64,000 bases of DNA from Aplectana chamaeleonis (Eukaryota; Nematoda; Chromadorea; Rhabditida; Cosmocercidae). Positions 1-14,278 of this stretch are shown piece after piece. The notes below the pieces were generated by a model that made no database searches, was not told the origin of the DNA, and saw nothing but the letters and a program-made list of their open reading frames with translations. Location of the stretch: the NCBI GenBank assembly GCA_029168955.1, contig JAPDOI010001502.1:1-64000 (forward strand). The letters are read 5' to 3'. Position 1 is the first letter of the stretch. Each line of letters opens with the position of its first letter. The position numbers and the translations under genes are program-made.

Positions 1-2208
1 TCGTTCGGCGGCGCCGAATGAATACTACGCGTGGTGAATGGAGGTGGGTTGGCGAAGCCGGCCCATCGTTAGGCGAAGCCGAACAAATACTACGCGTGGT
101 GAATGGAGGTGGGTCGGCGAAGCCGGCCCATCGTTCGGCGGAGCCGAATGATTACTACGCGTGGTGAACGGAAGTGGGTTCGGCGAAGCCGGCTCATCGT
201 TTGGCGAAACCGAACGAATACTACGCGTGGTGAATGGAGGTGGGTCGGCGGAGCCGGCCCATCGTTTGGCGAAGCCGAACGAATACTACGCGTGGTGAAT
301 GGAAGTGGGTAGGCGAAGCCGGCTCATCGTTTGGCGAAGCCGAACGATGACTACGCGTGGTGAATGGAAGTGGGTTCGGCGAAGCCGAACGAATACTACG
401 CGTGGTGAATAGAGGTGGGTCGGCGAAGTCGGCCCATCGTTCGGCGGAGCCAAACGAATACTACGCGTGGTGAATGGAGGTGGGTCGGCGAAGCCGGCCC
501 ATCGTTCGGCGGAGCCGAATGATTACTACGCGTGGTGAACGGAAGTGGGTTCGGCGAAGTCGGCCCATCGTTCGGCGAACCCGAACGAATGCTCCGCGTG
601 GTGAATGGAGGGGGGGCGGCGAAGCCGGCCCATCGTTCGGCGGAGCCGAATGATTACTACGCGTGGTGAACGGAAGTGGGTTCGGCGAAGTCGGCCCATC
701 GTTCGGCGGAGCCAAACGAATACTACGCGTAGTGAATGGAGGCGGGTCGGCGAAGCCGGTCCGTCGTTCGGCGGCGCCAAATGAATACTACGCGTGGTGA
801 ATGGAGGTGGGTCGGCGAAGCCGGTCCATCGTTTGGCGGAGCCGAATGATTACTACGCGTGGTGAATGGAAGTGGGTTCGGGGAAGCCGGCCCATCGTTT
901 GGCGAAGCCGAACGAATACTACGCGTGGTGAATGGAGGTGGGTCGGCGAAGTCGGCCCATCGTTCTGCGGAGCCAAACAAATACTACGCGTGGTGAATGG
1001 AAGTGGGTTCGGCGAAGCCGGCCCATCGTTCGGCATAGCCGAATGAATACTACGCGTGGTGAATGGAGGCGGGTCGGCGAAGCCGGTCCGTCGTTCGGTG
1101 GCGCCGAATGAATACTACGCGTGGTGAATGGAGGTGGGTCGGCGAAGTCGGCCCATCGTTCGGCGGAGCCAAACGAATACTACGCGTGGTGAATGGAGGT
1201 GTGTCGGCGAAGCCGGCCCATCGTTCGGCGGAGCCGAATGATTACTACGCGTGGTGAATGGAGGTGGGTCGGCGAAGCTGGCCCATCGTTCGGCGGAGCC
1301 GAATGAATACTACGCGTGGTGAATGGAGGTGGGTCGGCGAAGCCGGCCCATCGCTTGGCGAAGCCGTACAAATACTACGCGTGGTGGTTGGAGGTGGGGA
1401 GGCGAAGGCGGTCCATCGGTCGGCGGAGCCGAAGGAATCCTCCGGGTGGTGAATGGAAGTGGGTAGGCGAAGCCGGCTCATCGTTCGGCGGAGCCAAACG
1501 AATACTACGCGTGGTGAATGGAGGCGGGTCGGCGAAGCCGGTCCGTCGTTCGGCGGCGCCAAATGAATACTACGCGTGGTGAATGGAGGTGGGTTGGCGA
1601 AGCCGGCCCATCGTTTGGCGAAGCCGAACGAATACTACGCGTGGTGAATGGAAGTGGGTAGGCGAAGCCGGCTCATCGTTTGACGGAGCCAAACAAATAC
1701 TACGCGTGGTGAATGGAGGCGGGTCGGCAAAGCCGGTCCATTGTTTGGCGGCGTCGAATAAATACTACGCGTGGTGAATGGAGGTGGGTCGGCGAAGCAG
1801 GCCCATCGTTCGGCGGAGCCGAATGAATACTACGCGTGGTGAATGGAGGTGGGTTCGGCGAAGCCGGCTCATCGTTTGGCGAAACCGAACGAATACAACG
1901 CGTGGTGAATGGAGGTGGGTCGGCGGAGCCGGCCCATCGTTTGGCGAAGCCGAACGAATACTACGCGTGGTGAATAGAGGTGGGTCGGCAAAGTCTGCCC
2001 ATCGTTCGGCATAGCCGAATGAATACTACGCGTGGTGAATGGAGGCGGGTCGGCGAAGCCGGTCCGTCGTTAGGCGAAGCCGAACAAATACTACGCGTGG
2101 TGAATGGAGGTGGGTCGGCGAAGCCGGCCCATCGTTCGGCGGAGCCGAATGAATACTACGCGTGGTGAATGGAGGTGGGTCGGCGAAGCCGGCCCATCGT
2201 TCGGCGGA

Positions 2209-2350
2209 GCCGAATGATTACTACGCGTGGTGAACGGAAGTGGGTTCGGCGAAGCCGGCTCATCGTTTGGCGAAGCCGAGCGAATACTACGCGTGGTGAA
2301 TGGAGGCGGGTCGGCGAAGCCGGTCCGTCGTTCGGCGGCGCCGAATGAAT
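2209..2350 (+). repeat. Higher-order block type A, left copy
   Basis: Consecutive monomers carry a distinctive variant series: GAATGATTAC then GTGAACGGAAGTGGGTTCGG, then a monomer with GCCGAGCGAATAC, then one with GGCGGGTCGG and CCGGTCCGTCG. The same order of variants recurs at about 20,709, 28,795, 30,853, 35,270, 38,146, 43,225 and 44,310, often continuing into a monomer with CGTTAGGCGAAGCC. The irregular distances (thousands of bases) argue for segmental duplication inside the array rather than a regular higher-order period. Confidence 0.7.
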
Positions 2351-5300
2351 ACTACGCGTGGTGAATGGAGGTGGGTCGGCGAAGCCGGCCCATCGTTTGG
2401 TGAAGCCGAATGAATACTACACGTGGTGAATGGAGGTGGGTAGGCGAAGCCGGCCCATCGTTCGGCGGCGCCGAATGAATACTACGCGTGGTGAATGGAG
2501 GTGGGTTGGCGAAGCCGGTCCGTCGTTCGGCGGCGCCGAATGAATACTACGCGTGGTGAATGGAGGTGGGTTGGAGAAGCCGGCCCATCGTTAGGCGGCG
2601 CCGAGCGAATACTACGCGTGGTGAATGGAGGCGGGTCGGCAAAGCCGGTCCGTCGTTCGGCGGCGCCGAATGAATACTACGCGTGGTGAATGGAGGTGGG
2701 TTGGCGAAGCCGGCCCATCGTTCGGCGGAGCCGAATGATTACTACGCGTGGTGAACGGAAGTGGGTTCGGCGAAGCCGGCTCATCGTTTGGCGGAGCCGA
2801 ATGATTACTACGCGTGGTGAATGGAGGTGGGTCGGCGAAGCCGGCCCCTCGTTCGGCTAAGCCAAACGAATACTACGCGTGGTGAATGGAGTGTGGGTCG
2901 GCGGAGCAGGCCCATCGTTCGGCGGAGCCGAATGAATACTGCGCGTGGTGAATGAAGGTGGGTCGGCGAAGCCGGCCCATCGTTCGGCAGAGCCGAATGA
3001 ATACTACGCGTGGTGAATGGAGGTGGGTCGGCGAAGCCGGCTCATCGTTCGGCTAAGCCAAACGAATACTACGCGTGGTGAATGGAGGTGGGTCGGCGAA
3101 GCCGGTCCATCGTTCGGCGGCGCCGAATGAATACTACGCGTGGTGAATGGAGGTGAGTCGGCGAAGCCGGTCCATTGTTCGGCGAAGTCGAACGAATACT
3201 ACGCGTGGTCAATGGAGGTGGGTCGACGAAGCCGGCCCATCGTTCGGCGGAGTCGAATGAATACTACGCGTGGTCAATGGAGGTTGGTCGACGAAGCCGG
3301 CTCATCGTTCGGCGAAACCGAACGAATACTACGCGTGGTGAATGGAGGTGGGTTGGCAAAGCCGGCCCATCGTTCGGCGAAGCCGAACGAATACAACGCG
3401 TGGTGAATGGAGGTGGGTCGGCGAAGCCGAACGAATACTATGCGTGGTGATTGGAGGTGGAACGGCGAAGCCGGCTCCATCGTTCGGCGGAGCCGAACGA
3501 ATATTACGCGTGGTGAATGGAGGGTGGTTCGGCGAAGCCGGCCCATCGTTTGGCGGAGCCAAATGAATACTACGCTTGGTGATTGCAGGTGGGTCGGCTA
3601 AGCGGGCCCATCGTTCGGCAAAGCCGAACGAATACTACGCGTGGTGAATGGAGGTGGGTCGGCGAAGCCGGCCCATCGTTCGGCAAAGCCGAACGAATAC
3701 TACGCGTGGTGAATGGAGTTGGGCCGGCGGAGCCGGCCTATCGTTCGGCGAAGCCGAACGAATACTGCGCGTGGTGAATGGAGGTGGGTTCGGCGAAGCC
3801 GGCCCATCGATCGGCGGAGCCGAATGAATACTACGCGTGGTGAATGAAGGTGGGTCGGCGAAGCCGGCCCATCGTTCGGCGGAGCCGAATGAATACTACG
3901 AGTGGTGAATGGAGGGGGGTTCGGCGAAGCCGGCCCATCGTTCGGCGGCGCCGAATGAATACTACGAGTGGTGAATGGAGGTGGGTCGGCGGAGCCGGCC
4001 TATCGTTCGGCGGGGCCGAACGAATACTATGCGTGGTGAATGGAAGTGGGTTCGGCGAAGCCGGCCCATCGTTAGGCGAAGTCGAACGAATACTACACGT
4101 GGTGATTGGAGGTGGGTCGGAGAGGCCGGCCCATCGGTCGGCGGCGCCGAATGAATAGTACGCGTGGTGAATGGAGGTGGGTCGGCGAAGCCGGGCCATC
4201 GTTCGGCGAAGCCGAAACGAATACTACGCGTGGTGAATGGAAATTGGGTTCGGCGAAGCCGGCTCATAATGCGCGTGGTGAATGGAGGTGTCGGCGAAGC
4301 CGAACGAATACTACGCGTGGTGATTGGAGGTGGGTCGGCGAAGCCGGCCCATCGTTTGGCGGAGCCGAACGAATACTACGCGTGGTGAATGAAGGTGGGT
4401 CGGCGAAGCCGGCCCATCATTCGTCAAAGCCGAACTAATACTACGCGTAGTAATTGGAGGTGGGTCGGTGAAGCCGGCCCATCGTTTGGCGGAGCCGAAT
4501 GAATACTACGCGTGGTGAAAGGAGGTGGGTCGGCGAAGCCGGCCCATGGTTCGTCGAAGCCGTACGAATACTACGCGTGGTGAATGGAGGTGGGTCGGCG
4601 AGAAGCCGGCCCATCGTTTGGCGAAGCCGAGCGAATACTACGCGTGGTGAATGGAGGCGGGTCAGCGGAGCCGGCTCATCGTTCGGCGAAGCCGAATGAA
4701 TACTACGCGTGGTGAATGGAGGTGGGTAGGCAAAGCCGGCCCATCGTTCGGCGGCGCCGAATGAATACTACGCGTGGTGAATGGAGGTGGGTCGACGAAG
4801 CCGGCCCATCGTTCGGCGGAGCCAAACGAATACTACGCGTGGTGAATGGAGGCGGGTCGGCGAAGCCGGCTCCATCGTTCGGCGAAGCCGAACTAATACT
4901 ACGCGTGGTGATTGGAGGTGGGTCGGCTAAGCCGGTCCATCGTTCGTCGAAGCCGAACGAATACTACGCGTGGTAAATGGAGGTGGGCCGGCGGAGCCGG
5001 CCTATCGTTTGGCGAAGACGAACGAATACTACGCGTGGTGAATTGTGGTGGGTCGGCGAAGCCGGCCCATCGTTCGGCGAAGCCGAACGAATACTACGCG
5101 TGGTGAATGGAGGTGGGTCGGCGAAGCCGGCCCATCGTTCGGCGAAGCCGAACGAATACTCCGCGTGGTGATTGGAGGTGGGTCGGTGAAGCCGGCACAT
5201 CGTTCGGCGGAGCCGAATGAATACTACGCGTGGTGAATGGAGGTGGGTTGGCGAAGCCGGCCCATCGTTCGGCGAAGCCGTACAAATACTACGCGTGGTG

Positions 5301-8300
5301 AAAAGAGGTGGGTCGGCGAAGTCGGCCCATCGTTCGGCGGAGCCAAACGAATACTACGCGTGGTGAATGGAGGTGGGTTCGGCGAAGCCGGCCCATCCTT
5401 CGGCGGAGCCGAACGAATACTACGCGTGGTGAATGGAGGTGGGTCGGCGAAGCCGGCCCATCGTTCGGCGAAGCCGAATGAATACTACGCGTGGTGAATG
5501 GAGGTGGGTGGGCGAAGCCGGCTCATCGTTCGGCGAAGCCGAATGAACACTACGCGTGGTGATTGGAGGTGGGTCGGCGAAGCCGGCCCATCGTTTGGCG
5601 AAGCCGAATGAATACTACGCGTGGTGAATGGAGGTGGGTTGGCGAAGCCGGCCCATCGTTCGGCGGAGCCGAACAAATACTACGCGTGGTGAATGGAGTG
5701 GGGTCGGCGAAGCCGGCTCCATCGTTCGGCGGCGCCGAACGAATACTACGCGTGGTGAATGGAGGGGGGTCGGTGAAGTGGGCCCATCGTTCGGCGGAGC
5801 CGAACGAATACTACGCGTGGTGAATGGAGGTGGGTTCGGCGAAGCCGGCCCATCGTTCGGCGGAGCCGAATGAATACTACGCGTTGTGAATGAAGGTGGG
5901 TCGGCGAAGCCGGCCCATCGTTCGGCGGCGCCAAATGAATACTACGCGTGGTGAATGGAGGCGGGTCGGCAAAGCCGGTCCATTGTTTGGCGGCGTCGAA
6001 TAAATACTACGCGTGGTGAATGGAAGTGGGTAGGCGAAGCCGGCTCATCGTTTGGCGAAGCCGTACAAATACTACGCGTGGTGAATAGAGGTGGGTCGGC
6101 GAAGTCGGCCCATCGTTCGGCGGAGCCAAACGAATACTACGCATGGTGAATGGAGGCGGGTCGGCGAAGCCGGTCCGTCGTTCGGCGGCGCCAAATGAAT
6201 ACTACGCGTGGTGAATGGAGGTGGGTTGGCGAAGCCGGCCCATCGTTTGGCGAAGCCGAACGAATACTACGCGTGGTGAATGGAAGTGGGTAGGCGAAGC
6301 CGGCCCATCGTTCGGCGGAGCCGAATGGATGGTACGCGTGGTGAATGGAGGGTGGTCGGCGAAGCCGGCGTGGTTGGCTCATCGTTCGGCGGCGCCGAAT
6401 GGATACTACGCGTGGTGAATGGAGTGGGGTTTGGGCGAAGCCGGCTCATCGTTTCGGCGAAGCCGAAATGAATACTACGCCTGGTGAATGGAGGTGGGTC
6501 GGCGATGCCGGCCTATCGTGCAGCAAAGCCGAACGAATACTGCGCGTTGTGAATGGAGGTGAGTCGGCGAAGCCGGCCCATCGTTTGGCGGAGCCTAATG
6601 AATACTACGCGTGGTGAATGGAGGTGGGTCGGCGAAGCAGGCCCATCGTTCGGCGGAGCCGAATGAATACTACGCGTGGTGAATGGAGGTGGGTCGGCGA
6701 AGCCGGCCCATCGTTCGGCGGAGCCGAATGATTACTACGCGTGGTGAACGGAAGTGGGTTCGGCGAAGCCGGCTCATCGTTTGGCGAAACCGAACGAATA
6801 CTACGCGTGGTGAATGGAGGTGGGTCGGCGGAGCCGGCCCATCGTTCGGCGGAGCCGAATGATTACTACGCGTGGTGAACGGAAGTGGGTTCGGCGAAGC
6901 CGGCCCATCGTTCGGCGAAGTCGAACGAATACTACGCGTGATGAATGGAGGTGGGTCGACGAAGCCGGCCCATCGTTTGGCGGAGCCAAAAGAATACTAC
7001 GCGTGGTGAATGGAGGTGGGTCGGCGAAGCTGGCTCATCGTTCGGCCGAAGCCGAACGAATACTAGGCGTGGTGAATAGAGGTGGGTCGGCGAAGTCGGC
7101 CCATCGTTCGGCGGAGCCAAACGAATACTACGCGTGGTGATTGGAGGCGGGTCGGCGAAGCCGGTCCGTCGTTCGGCGGCGCCAAATGAATACTACGCGT
7201 GGTGAATGGAGGTGGGTCGGCGGAGCCGGCCCATCGTTTGGCGAAGCCGAACGAATACTACGCGTGGTGAATGGAAGTGGGTAGGCGAAGCCGGCTCATC
7301 GTTCGGCGGAGCCAAACGAATACTACGCGTGGTGAATGGAGGCGGGTCGGCGAAGCCGGCCCATCGTTTGGCGGAGCCAAACGAATACTACGCGTGGTGA
7401 ATGGAGGTGGGTCGGCGAAGCCGGCCCATCCTTTGGCGAAGCCGAACGAATACTACGCGTGGTGAATGGAGGTGGGTCGGCGAAGCCGGGCCATCGTTGG
7501 GCAAAGCCGAACGAATACTTCGCGTGGTGAATGGAGGTGGGTCGGCGAAGCCGGCCCATCGTTCGGCGGAGTCGAATGAATACTACGCGTGGTCAATGGA
7601 GGTGGGTCGGCGAAGCCGGCTCATCGTTCGGCGGAGCCGAATGAATACTACGCGTGGTGAATGGAGGTGGGTCGGCGAAGCCGGCCCATCGTTCGGCAAA
7701 ACCGAACGAATACTACGCGTGGTGAATGGAGGTGGGTCGGCGAAGCTGGCCCATCGTTCGGCGAAGCCGAACGAATACTATGCGTGGTGATTGGAGGTGG
7801 GTAGGCGAAGCCGGCCCATCGTTCGGCGGAGCCGAATGAATACTACGCGTGGTGAATGGAGGTGGGTCGGCGAAGCCGGCCCATTGTTCGGCGGCGCCGA
7901 ACGAATACTACGCGTGGTGAATGGAGGTGGGTCGGCGAAGCCGGCCCATCGTTCGGCGAAGCCGAACGAATACTACGCGTGGTGATTGGAGGTGGGTCGG
8001 CGAAGCGGGCCCAACATTCGGCGGAGCCGAATGAATACTGCGCGTGGTGATTGGAGGTGGGTCGGCGAAGCCGGCCCATCGTTTGGCGGAGCCGAACGAA
8101 TACTACGCGTGGTGAATGGAGGTGGGTCGGCGAAGCCGGCCCATCGTTTGGCGGAGCCGAACGAATACTACGCGTGGTGAATGGAGGTGGGTCGGCGAAG
8201 CCGGCTCAACGTTCGGCGAAGCCGAACGAATACTACGCGTGGTGATTGGAGGTGGGTCGGCGAAGCCGGCCCATCATTCGGCGGCGCCGAACGAATACTA

Positions 8301-11300
8301 CACGTAGTGAATGGAGGTGGGTCGGCGAAGCCGGCCCATCGTTCGGCGAAGCCGAATGAATACTACGCGTGGTGAATGGAGGTGGGTCGGCGAAGCCGGC
8401 CCATCGTTCGGCGAAGCCGAACGAATACTACACGGAAGTGGGTCGGCGAAGCCGGCCCATCGTTGGGCGAAGCCGAATGAATACTACGCGTGGGGAATGG
8501 AGGTGGGGCGGCGAAGCCGGCCCATCGCTCGGCGAAGCCGAACGAATACTACGCGTGGTGAATGGAGGTGGGTCGGCGAAGCCGGCCCATCGTTCGGCGG
8601 AGCCGAACGAATACTACGCGTGGTGAATGGAGGTGGGTCGGCGAAGCTGGCCCATCGTTCGGCGGAGCCGAATGAATACTACGCGTGGTGAATGGAGGTG
8701 GGTCGGCGAAGCCGGCCCATCGTTTGGCGAAGCCGAACGAATACTACGCGTGGTGAATGGAGGTGGGTCGGCGAAGCCGGCCCATCGTTTGGCGAAGCCG
8801 AACGAATACTACGCGTGGTGATTGGAGATGGGTCGGCGAAGCCGGCCCATCGTTCGGCGGCGCCGAATGAATACTACGAGTGGTGAATGGAGGTGGGTCG
8901 GCGAAGCCGGCCCATTGTTTGGCGGAGCCAAACGAATACTATGCGTGGTGATTGGAGATGGGTCGGCGAAGCCGGCCCATCGTTCGGCGGCGCCGAATGA
9001 ATACTACGCCTGGTGAATGGAGGTGGGTCGGCGATGCCGGCCCATCGTGCAGCGAAGCCGAACGAATACTGCGCGTGGTGAATGGAGATGGGTTGGCGAA
9101 GCCGGCCCATCGTTTGGCGGAGCCAAACGAATACTACACGGGGGGTGGCCGGCGAAGCCGGCCCATCGTTCGGCGGAGCCGAACGAATACTACGCGTGGT
9201 GAATGGAGGTGGGTCGGCGAAGCCGGCCCATCGTTCGGCGGAGCCGAACGAATACTACGCGTGGTGAATGGAGGTGGGTCGGCGAAGCCGGCCCATCGTT
9301 CGGCGAAGCCGAACGAATACTACGCGTGGTGAATGGAGGTGGGTCGGCGAAGCCGGTCCATCGTTCGGCGGCGCCGAACGAATACTACGCGTGGTGAATG
9401 GAGGTGGGTCGGCGAAGCCGGCCCATCGTTCGGCGAAGCCGAACGAATACTACGTGTGTTGAATGCAGGCGGGTCGGCGAGGCCGGCCCATCGTTTGGCG
9501 GAGCCGAATGATTACTACGCATGGTGAATGGTGGTGGGTCGGCGAAGCCGGCCCATCGTTCGGCGGAGCCGAACGAATACTACGCGTGGTGAATGGAGGT
9601 GGGTCGGCGAAGCCGGCCCATCGTTCGGCGAAGCCGAACGAATACTACGCGTGGTGAATGGAGGTGGGTCGACGATGCCGGCCCATCGTTCGGCGGCGCC
9701 GAATGAATACTACGCGTGGTGATTGGTGGTGGGTCGACGAAGCCGGCCCATCGTTCGGCGGCGCCGAATGAATACTACGCGTGGTGAATGGAGGTGGGTC
9801 GGCGAAGCCGGCCCATCGTTCGGCCAAGCCGAACGAATACTACGCGTGGTGATTGGAGGTGGGTCGGCGAAGCCGGCCCATTGTTCGGCGGCGCCGAACG
9901 AATACTACGCGTGGTGAATGGAGGTGGGTCTGCGAAGCCGGCCCATCGTTCGGCGAAGCCGAATGAATACTACGCGTGGTGAATGGAGGTGGGTTGGCGA
10001 AGCCGGCCCATTGTTCGGCGGCGCCGAACGAATACTACGCGTGGTGAATGGAGGTGGGTCGGCGAAGCCGGCCCATCGTTCGGCGAAGCCGAACGAATAC
10101 TGCGCGTGGTGATTGGAGGTGGGTCGGCGAAGCCGGCCCATCGTTTGGCGGAGCCGAATGAATACTACGCGTGGTGATTGGAGGTGGGTCGGCGAAGCGG
10201 ACCCATCGTTCGGCGGAGCCGAATGAATACTGCGCGTGGTGAATGGAGGTGGGTCGGCGAAGCCGGCCCATCGTTTGGCGGAGCCGAACGAATACTACGC
10301 GTGGTGAATGGAGGTGGGTCGGCGAAGCCGGCCCATCGTTCGGCGAAGCCGAATGAATACTGCGCGTGGTGAATGGAGGTGGGTCGGCGAAGCCGGCCCA
10401 TCGTTCGGCGAAGCCGAACGAATACTACTCGTGGTGAATGGAGGTGGGTCGGCGAAGCCAGTCCATCGTTCGGCGATGCCGAATGAATGCTAAGCGTGGT
10501 GAATGGAGGTGGGTCGGCGAAGCCGGCCGGCATCGTTCATGGCGGAGCCAGAATGAATACTACGCGTGGTGAATGGAGGTGGGTCGGCGAAACCGGCCCA
10601 TCGTTCGGCGGAGTCGAATGAATACTACGCGTGGTGAATGGAGGTGGGTCGGCGAAGCCGGCCCCTCGTTCGGCGGAGCCGAATGAATACTACGCGTGGT
10701 GAATGGAGGTGGGTCGGCGAAGCCGGCCCATCGTTCGGCGAAGCCAAATGAATACTACGCGTGGTGAATGGAGGTGGGTCGGCGAAGCCGGCCTATCGTT
10801 CGGCCAAGCCGAACGAATACTACGCGTGGTGATTGGAGGGGGGTCGGCGAAGCCGTCCCATCGTTTGGCGGAGCCAAACTAATACTACGCGTGGTGAATG
10901 GAGGTGGGTCGGCGAAGTCGGCCCATCGTTCGGCGGAGCCGAACGAATACTACGCGTGGTGAATGGAGGTGGGTCGGCGAAGCCGGCCCATCGTTCGGCG
11001 AAGCCAAACGAATACTACGCGTGGTGATTGGAGGTGGGTCGGCGAAGCCGGCCCATCGTTCGGCGGCGCCGAATGAATACTACGCGTGGTGATTGGAGGT
11101 GGGTCGGCAAAGCCGGCCCATCGTTCGGCGGAGCCGAATGAATACTACGCGTGGTGAATGGAGGTGGGTCGGCGAAGCCGGCCCATCGTTCGGCGGAGCC
11201 GAATGAATACTACGCGTGGTGAATGGAGGTGGGTCGGCGAAGCCGGCCCATCATTCGTCAAAGCCGAACTAATACTACGCGTGGAAATTGGAGATGGGTC

Positions 11301-13042
11301 GGTGAAGCCGGCCCATCGTTCGGCGGAGCCGAATGAATACTACGCGTGGTGAATGGAGGTGGGTCGGCGAAGCCGGCCCATCGTTCGGCCAAGCCGAACG
11401 AATACTACGCGTGGTGATTGGAGGTGGGTCGGCGAAGCCGGCCCATCATTCGGCGGCGCCGAACGAATACTACGCGTGGTGAATGGAGGTGGGTCGGCGA
11501 AGCCGGCCCAGCGTTCGGCGGAGCCGAACGAATACTACGCGTGGTGATTGGAGGGGGGGCGGCGAAGCCGGCCCCTCGGTCGGCGGAGCCGAATGAATAC
11601 TACGCGTGGTGATTGGAAAAGGGTCGGCGAAGCCGGCCCATCGTTCGGCGAAGCCGAATGAATACTACGCGTGGTGAATGGAGGTGGGTCGGCGAAGCCG
11701 GCCCATCGTTCGGCGGAGTCGAATGAATACTACGCGTGGTGAATGGAGGTGGGTCGGCGAAGCCGGCCCATCGTTCGGCGGAGCCGAACGAATACTACGC
11801 GTGGTGATTGGAGGTGGGTTGGCGAAGCCGGCCCATCGTTCGGCGAAGCCGAACGAATACTACGCGTGGTGAATGGAGGTGGGTCGGCGAAGCCGGCCCA
11901 TCGTTCGGCGGAGTCGAATGAATACTACGCGTGGTGAATGGAGGGGGGGCGGCGAAGGCGGCCCATCGGTCGGCGGAGCCGAACGAATACTACGCGTGGT
12001 GAATGGAGGTGGGTCGGCGAAGCCGGCTCATCGTATGGCGGAGCCGAACGAATACTACGCGTGGTGAATGGAGGTGGGTCGGCGAAGCCGGCCCATCGTT
12101 CGGCGAAGCCGAACGAATACTACGCGTGGTGAATGGAGGTGGGTCGGCGAAGCCGGCCCATCGTTCGGCGAAGCCGAACGAATACTAAGCGTGGTGAATG
12201 GAGGTGGGTCGACGAAGCCGGCCCATCGTTCGGCGGAGCCGAATGAATACTACGCGTGGTGAATGGAGGTGGGTCGGCGAAGCCGGCCCATTGTTCGGCG
12301 GCGCCGAACGAATACTAAGCGTGGTGAATGGAGGTGGGTCGGCGAAGCCGGCCCATCGTTCGGCGGAGCCAAACGAATACTACGCGTGGTGAATGGAGTT
12401 GGGTCGGCGAAGCCGGCCCATCATTCGGCGAAGCCGAATGAATACTACGCGTGGTGAATGGAGGTGGGTCGGCGAAGCCGGTCCATCGTTCGGCGAAGCC
12501 AAATGAATACTACGCGTGGTGATTGGAGGTGGGTCGGCGAAGCCGGCCCACCGTTCGGCGGAGTCGAATGAATACTACGCGTGGTGAATGGAGGTGGGTC
12601 GGCGAAGCCGGCCCATCGTTCGGCTGAGCCGAACGAATACTACGCGTGGTGATTGGAGGTGGGTCGGAGAAGCCGGCCCATCGTTCGGCGGAGCCGAATA
12701 AATACTCCGCGTGGTGAATGGAGGTGGGTTGGCGGAGCCGGCCTATCGTTCGGCAAAGCCGAACGAATACTACGCGTGGTGATTGGAGGTGGGTCGGCGA
12801 AGCCGGCCCATTGTTCGGCGGCGCCGAACGAATACTAAGCGTGGTGAATGGAGGTGGGTCGGCGAAGCCGGCCCATCGTTCGGCGGAGCCGAATGAATAC
12901 TACGCGTGGTGAATGGAGGTGGGTCGGCGAAGCCGGCCCATCGTTCGGCGAAGCCGAATGAATACTACGCGTGGTGAATGGAGGTGGGTCGGCGAAGCCG
13001 GCCCATCGTTCGGCGGAGCCGAATGAATACTACGCGTGGTGA

Positions 13043-13350
13043 ATGGAGGTGGGTCGGCGAAGCCGGCCCATTGTTCGGCGGCGCCGAACGAATACTAAGC
13101 GTGGTGAATGGAGGTGGGTCGGCGAAGCCGGCCCATCGTTCGGCCAAGCCGAACGAATACTACGCGTGGTGATTGGAGGTGGGTCGGCGAAGCCGGCCCA
13201 TCGTTCGGCGGCGCCGAATGAATACTACGCGTGGTGATTGGAGGTGGGTCGGCGAAGCCGGCCCATCGTTCGGCGGCGCCGAATGAATACTACGCGTGGT
13301 GATTGGAGGTGGGTCGGCAAAGCCGGCCCATCGTTCGGCGGAGCCGAATG
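13043..13350 (+). repeat. Higher-order block type B (central array)
   Basis: Block B is a series of monomers with CCCATTGTTCGGCGGCGCC and CGAATACTAAGCGTGG, then TTCGGCCAAGCCGAACG followed by GTGGTGATTGG, then GGCGGCGCCGAATG with GTGATTGG, then TCGGCAAAGCC. Its core recurs near 13,563, 14,870, 15,241, 17,581, 20,281, 21,713 and 26,515. It is concentrated in the middle of the array (about 12-27 kb) while block A dominates both ends, so the array has internal domains. Confidence 0.7.
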
Positions 13351-14017
13351 AATACTACGCGTGGTGAATGGAGGTGGGTCGGCGAAGCCGGCCCATCGTT
13401 CGGAGAAGCCGAATGAATACTACGCGTGGTGAATGGAGGTGGGTCGGCGAAGCCGGCCTATCGTTCGGCGGCGCCGAATAAATACTACGCGTGGTGATTA
13501 GAGGTGGGTCGGCGAAGCCGGCCCATCGTTCGGCGGAGCCGAATGAATACTACGCGTGGTGAATGGAGGTGGGTCGGCAAAGCCGGCCCATTGTTCGGCG
13601 GCGCCGAACGAATACTAAGCGTGGTGAATGGAGGTGGGTCGGCGAAGCCGGCCTATCGTTCGGCCAAGCCGAACGAATACTACGCGTGGTGATTGGAGGT
13701 GGGTCCACGAAGCCGGCCCATCGTCCGGCGGCGCCGAATGAATACTACGCGTGGTGAATGGAGGTGGGTCGGCGAAGCCGGCCCATCGTTTGGCGAAGCC
13801 GAACGAATACTACGCGTGGTGATTGGAGATGGGTCGGCGAAGCCGGCCCATCGTTCGGCGGCGCCGAATGAATACTACGAGTGGTGAATGGAGGTGGGTC
13901 GGCGAAGCCGGCCCATTGTTCGGCGGCGCCGAACGAATACTAAGCGTGGTGAATGGAGGTGGGTCGGCGAAGCCGGCCCATCGTTCGGCGGCGCCGAATG
14001 AATACTACGAGTGGTGA

Positions 14018-14278
14018 ATGGAGGTGGGTCGGCGAAGCCGGCCCATTGTTTGGCGGAGCCAAACGAATACTATGCGTGGTGAATGGAAGTGGGTTCGGCG
14101 AAGCCGGCCCATCGTTCGGCGGAGCCGAATGAATACTACGCGTGGTGAATGGAGGTGGGTCGGCGAAGCCGGCCCATTGTTTGGCGAAGCCGAACGAATA
14201 CTACGCGTGGTGAATGGAGGTGGGTCGGCGAAGCCGGCCCATCGTTCGGCGGAGCCGAACGAATACTACGCGTGGTGA
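14018..14278 (+). repeat. Array block shared with 25.9 kb and 44.0 kb
   Basis: Four monomers beginning with CCCATTGTTTGGCGGAGCC, AAACGAATACTATGCG and then GAAGTGGGTTCGG recur in the same order at 25,929-26,189 and 44,038-44,298, and the core also near 22,190-22,270. The three listed tracts start about 11.9 kb and 18.1 kb apart, so block exchange has spanned much of the array. Confidence 0.75.
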